From: Chrysemys picta bellii
Lineage: Eukaryota > Chordata > Testudines > Emydidae
Assembly: GCF_011386835.1 (NCBI RefSeq)
Contig: NC_088792.1
Location: forward strand, 39,360,882 to 39,424,881
Direction of reading: 5' to 3'
DNA: 64,000 nucleotides
Every line of letters begins with the position of its first letter. Within the stretch, counting starts at the first letter, position 1. Below, piece by piece: positions 58,958 to 64,000 of the stretch. The translations under genes were made by a program, and so were the position numbers. Under the pieces are notes generated by a model that was not told where the DNA came from, searched no databases, and saw only the letters and a program-made list of their open reading frames with translations.

Positions 58958-59178
58958 AATACATTTGTGCTGACAATTTGAAACTGTGATGTGCTGTAGG
59001 CCTTCACACCACTTTGAATAACATTAACACCCTGCTCAAGTGTGGGTTGAAGCTGCATAATAGAGAAATTCTGTAAAATCTCCTGAACAATGTGATCATC
59101 TGTAAAGCGATACATTTTCACCTTTTTAGTACTTCTACCAAAGAAAATCACTCTCCAAAGTATAACAGACATTTTTAG
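58958..59178 (-). CDS. Candidate exon B of an unknown antisense gene
   Basis: On the minus strand a 221-bp open segment starts after ATATTTCCTACAG and ends at a consensus donor, TATT|GTAAGTGG. Its frame reads VILWRVIFFGRSTKKVKMYR, then FTDDHIVQEILQNFSIMQLQ and PTLEQGVNVIQSGVKAYSTS. It is amphipathic and ordinary in composition, unlike the repeat-derived frames here. Entry phase 0 matches exon A; exit is after the second base of a codon. No family recognised. It may be a real nested gene or a chance frame with lucky splice sites. Confidence 0.4.
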
Positions 59179-59331
59179 CTGTAGGAAATATGCTTGCAAT
59201 ATTATTCTAAGCTCTGTTCAGTGTTGGAATAAAAGTATGTTTGTTTAACGCAGACTATTTCTCTATAAATTGTGTTTCTGTTACATACAAATTTGTGTGA
59301 AATGAACATTAACAGTTTGACTTCTTCACAC

Positions 59332-59496
59332 AAATGCCATGCAATTTGGAGAGAGACTGCCGGTCCATCCTATATATACATTATGATTCTGTGGTGGTGT
59401 TGTTCTTTTAGCTAATCCAAAATTTTCCAAACCCTGGACAGTAGTTTTTGGTGATGGTCTGTAGAGATCTGGCTGGTCACATGGTACAGACTCTCC
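59332..59496 (-). CDS. Candidate exon A of an unknown antisense gene
   Basis: Upstream on the minus strand is a long pyrimidine tract ending TTTCTCAACTTGAAACAG, a good acceptor. The frame then reads GESVPCDQPDLYRPSPKTTV, then QGLENFGLAKRTTPPQNHNV and YIGWTGSLSPNCMAF. A weak donor GTGTGA follows at 59331-59326, in phase 0 with exon B (165 bp, 55 codons). If that donor is not used, the frame stops at TGA 59328-59326 and this would be a last exon. Proline- and tryptophan-containing composition suggests true coding. Not recognised. Confidence 0.4.
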
Positions 59497-59499
59497 CTG

Positions 59500-60450
59500 T
59501 TTCAAGTTGAGAAAAACCAAACAGATGGGAGGGAGAGAAGAAATGAAGAACAAAAGAAGACAACACAATTAACTTTTTCAAAAAAGAAGAAAATCCTTGT
59601 TCTAGTTAGGTAACTGTAGTTGCCATAGGGCAATAAGATGCAACTGGTAAGATGAGTGGGTGGCGGTGCAGTTACAACTGAAGGAAGAGGTGATCCTCAG
59701 ACAATCTATGAAGACATAGTTAATATTATGAAAAGTTTGTGCGCCCATGATCTAATCTACAGAATGCATTTATAGGGCTCTATCAATGTACAGTCTGTAT
59801 ATCAAAATAATACTTAGCACTTATGCAGAGGTTTACCTATTCAGTTTGTTTTTAAAATGTTAATTAATCATGACAGCATCCCACTGTGAAATACAGAAGT
59901 GTCATTATACACATTTTACAAATAAGGAATCAGAGACAGCCTTTCCCAGGGCCACACAAAGTAGATGGCAGAGTTGAGACTAGAGCTCAGGTCTCTTGAC
60001 AGCTGGTTCCATGCTTATCCCGCTAAGCAATGTTGTCTTTAAAGTGATAGTTACTAATTTGGGAAACTCCTGGAATGTATGCAGGCTTTATGCTGTCCAA
60101 ATGAAGTCAGAGTTTTTAACATCCCCACTGACCAATTAAAATGCACAATTTTCAGAAAAGTATGTTAACACATAGGAATGTATTTTTATCTTTTAAAATG
60201 CAAGTGCGTACACTGTCCACAAAAATAATTTCCAGGATAGAAATTACATGTCCTTTGATACCCGAGCATCAGAATTAAAATTGAGAGCATTTTTAAACAT
60301 CATCGTTTGTCCACCGCCATTTTGGAAATTACTGTGTGGCAAGATTCTTGTTTTTCCTCTGATGAAGGTCGCATTAAAGCTATGGATCTATTGGCATACT
60401 ATGCTGCATATATATTAGGAAAAGCACCCAGAGCTGTCTAACTTTCTGTT
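59500..60450. other. NEBL intron 5, middle
   Basis: Contains a MIR-type fragment (59920-60035). No other defined feature. Confidence 0.45.
59920..60035 (-). mobile_element. MIR-type SINE
   Basis: CACATTTTACAAATAAGGAATC, AGGGCCACACAAAGTAGATGG and CTAGAGCTCAGGTCTCTTGAC are the reverse complement of MIR. Confidence 0.72.
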
Positions 60451-60690
60451 GACAGTGGTTGTCAACAGCAGCTCCCCTGGACCACCCCCACCCAAATGGT
60501 GTTGAAAATGGTTTTACTGCTTGTGTAAATGGGACCAAATAGTTTTCAGCCCCATTACCAGAAAGGATGATGGTGTCAGTCTGTAATGGTCCAGAAATAT
60601 TTTTGTTTCATCTACACAAGCAGGGAACCAGTTTTCAACACCATTTGAGGGGGGACCATGCAAAGCTGTTGTTGACAATGTTTTTCAGCA
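60450..60690. repeat. Hairpin-forming MITE-like repeat
   Basis: Arms about 60450-60530 (GTTGTCAACAGCAGC, CAAATGGTGTTGAAAATGG, CTGCTTGTGTA) and about 60610-60690 (TACACAAGCAG, AACCAGTTTTCAACACCATTTG, GCTGTTGTTGACAA) are reverse complements with about 80 bp between. No target duplication could be fixed, so the class is open. Confidence 0.65.
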
Positions 60691-60852
60691 ACTAGTCATT
60701 TTCCTTGTGTAGATGGACTCCAGAGTGACAGCACTGTAGCACAGAGTCAATGGGCTCAGATGGAGAGCCATTAGGGTCATTAAAGAGTGGCGTTATGGGC
60801 CATTTCAAAGTACCAAAATGATTAGTTCACTTTAAGACTAAGGGTCAAATTC

Positions 60853-61020
60853 TGCCCTCAGATATGTGTGCACATATCTGCACAAGTCATATGTGTGCAC
60901 AAGTCTTTCTTGCCCTCAGATATGTGTGCACATATCTGCACAAGTCATATGTGTGCACAAGTCTTTCTTGCCCTCAGATATGTGTGCACATATCTGCACA
61001 AGTCATATGTGTGCACAAGT
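60853..61020. repeat. 58-bp minisatellite, about 2.9 copies
   Basis: Units begin TGCCCTCAGATATGTGTGCA at 60853, 60911 and 60969, exactly 58 bp apart and virtually identical. Each unit contains the hairpin AGATATGTG/CACATATCT with a 2-base loop. The near-identity indicates recent expansion. Because 58 is not a multiple of 3, the open frames across it are shifted copies, not a gene. Confidence 0.95.
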
Positions 61021-61024
61021 ATAC

Positions 61025-64000
61025 TTTAGAATGTGTATATCAGAGGTAGCAATAGCGGTTTGCATACTTCTTAAAATTCCATTTTGAACATGGGCTAGGG
61101 AGGTGGACATGATAGATAACTGCAGAAAGGCATCTGAATCCTTTAATATTAGGCCTCTTTTACTGAACTCTAAATGTAATATGAAAAATAAATCAGCTGA
61201 TTGACAGCCAGCGACTCTGCATCCTACATGGCAACCTGTTTAAGTTGCATTCCCCAATGAATAGGAACTATGATGCAAGTGCCAGTTACAAAATTAAAGC
61301 TAAATCATCTCAAAGATGTAGAATGTAAGGACTGTAAGACAGATCCTCAGCTAGTGTAAAATGTGTGCTTCTAATTAGACTTTAGTGGACCTGTGCTTAT
61401 TTACATGAGCTGGCCCTATAAAATTAATCAACTAATTATGAGCTAGGGCTGAATATTTTCTGTGCTTTGCAAGTAATTTAGACTATTTAGATAAATCTGG
61501 AGAGGCAGAAAGACTTTTTAAATTCAGATTAGCAGTCAGTTCACTACATGTTTCTTTAAAAATATTCAGTGGATGAAGCCACTTTTTATAGCAATTTTCT
61601 AAAATGATCGGCTAGTTTAAAATTAATAAAACAATATAAAGCTAACAAGAGTATGTGTGTATTGGTGACACATATTGTAATATACCCATAATAACTGCAA
61701 AGATGAAATAGATGCTGATTTTTCCCTCTCGTCTCTATTTCTTTTCTCCCTCACACTCCTCATTAATCTTCTGTTAACTCTCTGCTTACCCTTCTCACTG
61801 CTGCTAAAAGCTGCAGGAGTCTCAGCAGCAGAGTTCTATACAAAACTAAGTTTGGATCGACACATGGTACATGTCCACTCACAGTGAGAGACAGAGAGTA
61901 GTTCTTGAGCTACCTGTGACATTGTTCTGAAGAGATTAAGTAACCCCTTTGACAGTCTTTGTATTTAATATTTGCATTGTGATTCTAATCCTGACGGGTG
62001 CTATCTCTTTACATGAGACTGAACAGAGTAAAAGATGGTCCCTGCCCCAAAGAGCTGAACCTCTGTCTTCCCCTTTCCTACACAGTCGGTATTTCCTCTG
62101 TTTTCTTTTCCATTGCTTTTCTTTTGTAACAAGTTTCTCTTTTCTTTGTTTCCTTTTTCTACCTTATTTGCCTTTCCTCTTCCCTCTTGTGATCTTTTTC
62201 TTTCACTTCCCATGCTCTGTACCCCAACCCATGATTGTGCACATTCAGGTGGTGTGTTACTTGCTGATGCATCTGTTCCTCTTCTCTAGCAGATAGTTTT
62301 CATTTTACTGTTATAACATAGCACTATATATAAAAAATAAAAATAAAAAAAGCATTTCACTTGACGGAGCAGAATAGCAGCTGTGTAACAGAGGCCAGCA
62401 CATTGTCCCAGTGGAGAAGGGTCAGCATCCAGGGACTGAGGTTATTCAGGAAATGGGAAACATATTTTTTCTTTCTTTGGCCTGTCTCTGACAAACTACT
62501 GTTCTGCTGCATAACATTTTTATTCTCACTGGAGTATGACAAGCTGCAGAATGGAGCAAATATATATTGCAGACATTTGTAAAATGTTAGATGACTTTCC
62601 CTCAGACATAAGTAATAGGTATTCTGGTTTAGGTGCAGGAAGAATAATAATTCACTCAAGGGAAGCTATTGCAATAGGTCTTACATCAAATATCATTGGA
62701 AATGGTGAAATATACAGGATTGTCACTGTCTGATTTTTTCCCCCCGTCCTTCATCCTGAAACTAGCCATAATCCATTATTTCATGCTGTATATGACCATG
62801 TCATTTGGGTGCAAGAAGTGCCCAAGTTCCACCACTCCCACCACCATGGTGTGTGGTGCACTGATTTTCCCTTATTTGAATTTACCAGTCACTTCAACCC
62901 TAATGTCTGTTTTGAGCACATATGCTGGCCTTTAATTTGCAATTTACATGGATGATAGGGCTCTATTCAAAAACCTGTCCCTGCTGCCTTTGTGGTGTTC
63001 ACCTCACCTCATGTGGTCATTAGGATGAACAGCATATAATTAGCTTGAATCCATGTAAAGTTCTGCAATGCAAGTGCTTGTATGTACATCTAGTTTTCTT
63101 TAAAAAAACAAAACAAAAATACTTTTTAGTTGTTTTGACAAACTGGTAGCAAACAAGAAATGTTAGTTTTAAAGATGGGTGATGATTATAATAGCATTTT
63201 ACCTGAGTTTAGCTGTTGATTGTACCGTGTCACTCTTTGTGGGTTAAAAATGCTAAGATCTTATTTGTGGGCAAACTGCCAGTAGATTGAAGCCTACTTC
63301 GCTTCTCTACTAGGCTGACACCATATGGGTGCAAACTTACCGTACTTTCTGGTTAGCTTAAAGAGACTTTAAAACTATTTGCAAAAACCGGATAGATATA
63401 TTTGCTTTTTTATGCATTCTTTCTACAAACTGTAATGGTTGAGAGCCACAGTTAGTGAACACTGACCAACCAGCTGAATTTGTTAAAATTATGCACAGAC
63501 TAAAATATGACATTTGAAAATAGGCATTTTACGTATAGATTTGTGATAGCTAAAGTCTCAAGCTGAGGGAATCTCAAAGGAGCATATGATGCTGAAATAT
63601 AATACTGAAATATATTTTAAGGTCTTAAGCAACAGAAGAAATTCTAAAAGACCCTGCAGTAATACAGAAATGATGCTGATGCATTGATGCAATGCCAGAT
63701 TTTATTTTCTGCTCTCTAACTTCTACATGAGGTTTTGATTGGATTGAAGCTTTGAAGTATCAAGGGAAGTTTTCTTGATCATGCAGAATGATTCAACAAA
63801 ACAACTCATGAAAATTGGCTTGTGTTGGCACGTGTACTACTGCAAGGGAGAGAGAAGGTCCAGGGGAAAGAAAACTATAACTTGAGGTCTTGGGACTTTG
63901 GAATATTTCAGAGGTCTGTGCGGTTTCCCTACATTCCCTGATTATCTCATTTAAAGGAGAATCTTTGGATGTATCCTGCTCATCCTTGGCCTTCAGGCTA
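61025..64000. other. NEBL intron 5, right part
   Basis: AT-rich, no exon found. About 61948-62060 ends in GATGGTCCCTGCCCCAAAGAGCTGA, a fragment of the dispersed repeat also seen near 45690. A T/C-rich tract spans 62090-62210 and makes the lysine-rich reverse frame there meaningless. Confidence 0.45.

Noticed and set aside
60864..61087. Cysteine-rich repeated frames (CAHICTSHMCAQV)
   Set aside because: Shifted readings of the 58-bp minisatellite; two overlapping frames contain the same peptide.
62001..62213. Lysine/glutamate-rich minus frame
   Set aside because: Reverse reading of a T/C-rich tract; no start context, domain or splice site of note.

Overview
This is vertebrate nuclear DNA, most likely from a cryptodiran turtle. 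It is AT-rich, has GT-AG introns, and is crowded with sauropsid repeats: CR1 LINEs with the ATTCTATGATTCTATGA-type 3' tail, a tRNA-derived SINE joined to a CR1-like tail (the architecture of turtle Cry I SINEs), PIF/Harbinger, hAT and DIRS elements, and Penelope-like elements (PLEs). The species cannot be named from the sequence.

The one host gene I recognise with confidence is the 5' end of NEBL (nebulette), on the + strand. Five coding exons are present: 31841-31924 (start codon and acidic N-terminus), 31990-32061, 44788-44892, 48536-48646 and 55978-56088. All boundaries are phase 0 and together they give 161 codons. Each junction from exon 2/3 onward falls inside an SDxxYK-type actin-binding signature, so one exon carries one nebulin repeat. 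The first intron is only 65 bp. Later introns run from 3.6 kb to more than 12 kb, and the gene continues past the right edge. On the opposite strand inside intron 5, two ORF segments with good splice signals (59332-59496 and 58958-59178) may belong to an unidentified nested gene.

Left of NEBL (1-31 kb) is a nested repeat landscape. A CR1 on the minus strand (4817 to about 12600) is split by a Cry I-type SINE (about 6381-6575) and by a 4.7-kb Harbinger (6872-11574, TTA target duplication). The Harbinger carries a decayed DDE transposase, a convergent two-exon SANT/Myb-like accessory gene, and an intact-looking antisense ORF inside that gene's intron. A DIRS element with inverted termini (about 13791-16625) follows. 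Next comes a Penelope-like element (about 18648-20770) with reverse transcriptase and GIY-YIG endonuclease remnants and a twin-priming-type inversion. A hAT element with two inverted 3' arms (29303-30934) lies just upstream of NEBL.

Inside the NEBL introns are a CR1 (38131 to about 39806) holding a 336-bp hAT MITE, a second older DIRS relic (about 40270-43540), CR1 3' ends at 49712-50075, 53545-54368 and 57340-57438, MIR SINEs, a 58-bp minisatellite (60853-61020) and a hairpin repeat (about 60450-60690).

The most interesting theme is a family of fold-back elements (3602-4318, 22776-23070, 24866-25074, 50452-50605) plus a 97-bp fragment at 19400-19496. They have direct target duplications, mostly 11-12 bp, and several copies carry a hammerhead-ribozyme-like core (CUGANGA, hairpin, GAAA, short stem III, CUC). 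The same terminal sequence sits at the 3' end of the Penelope-like element, which suggests they are its non-autonomous derivatives.
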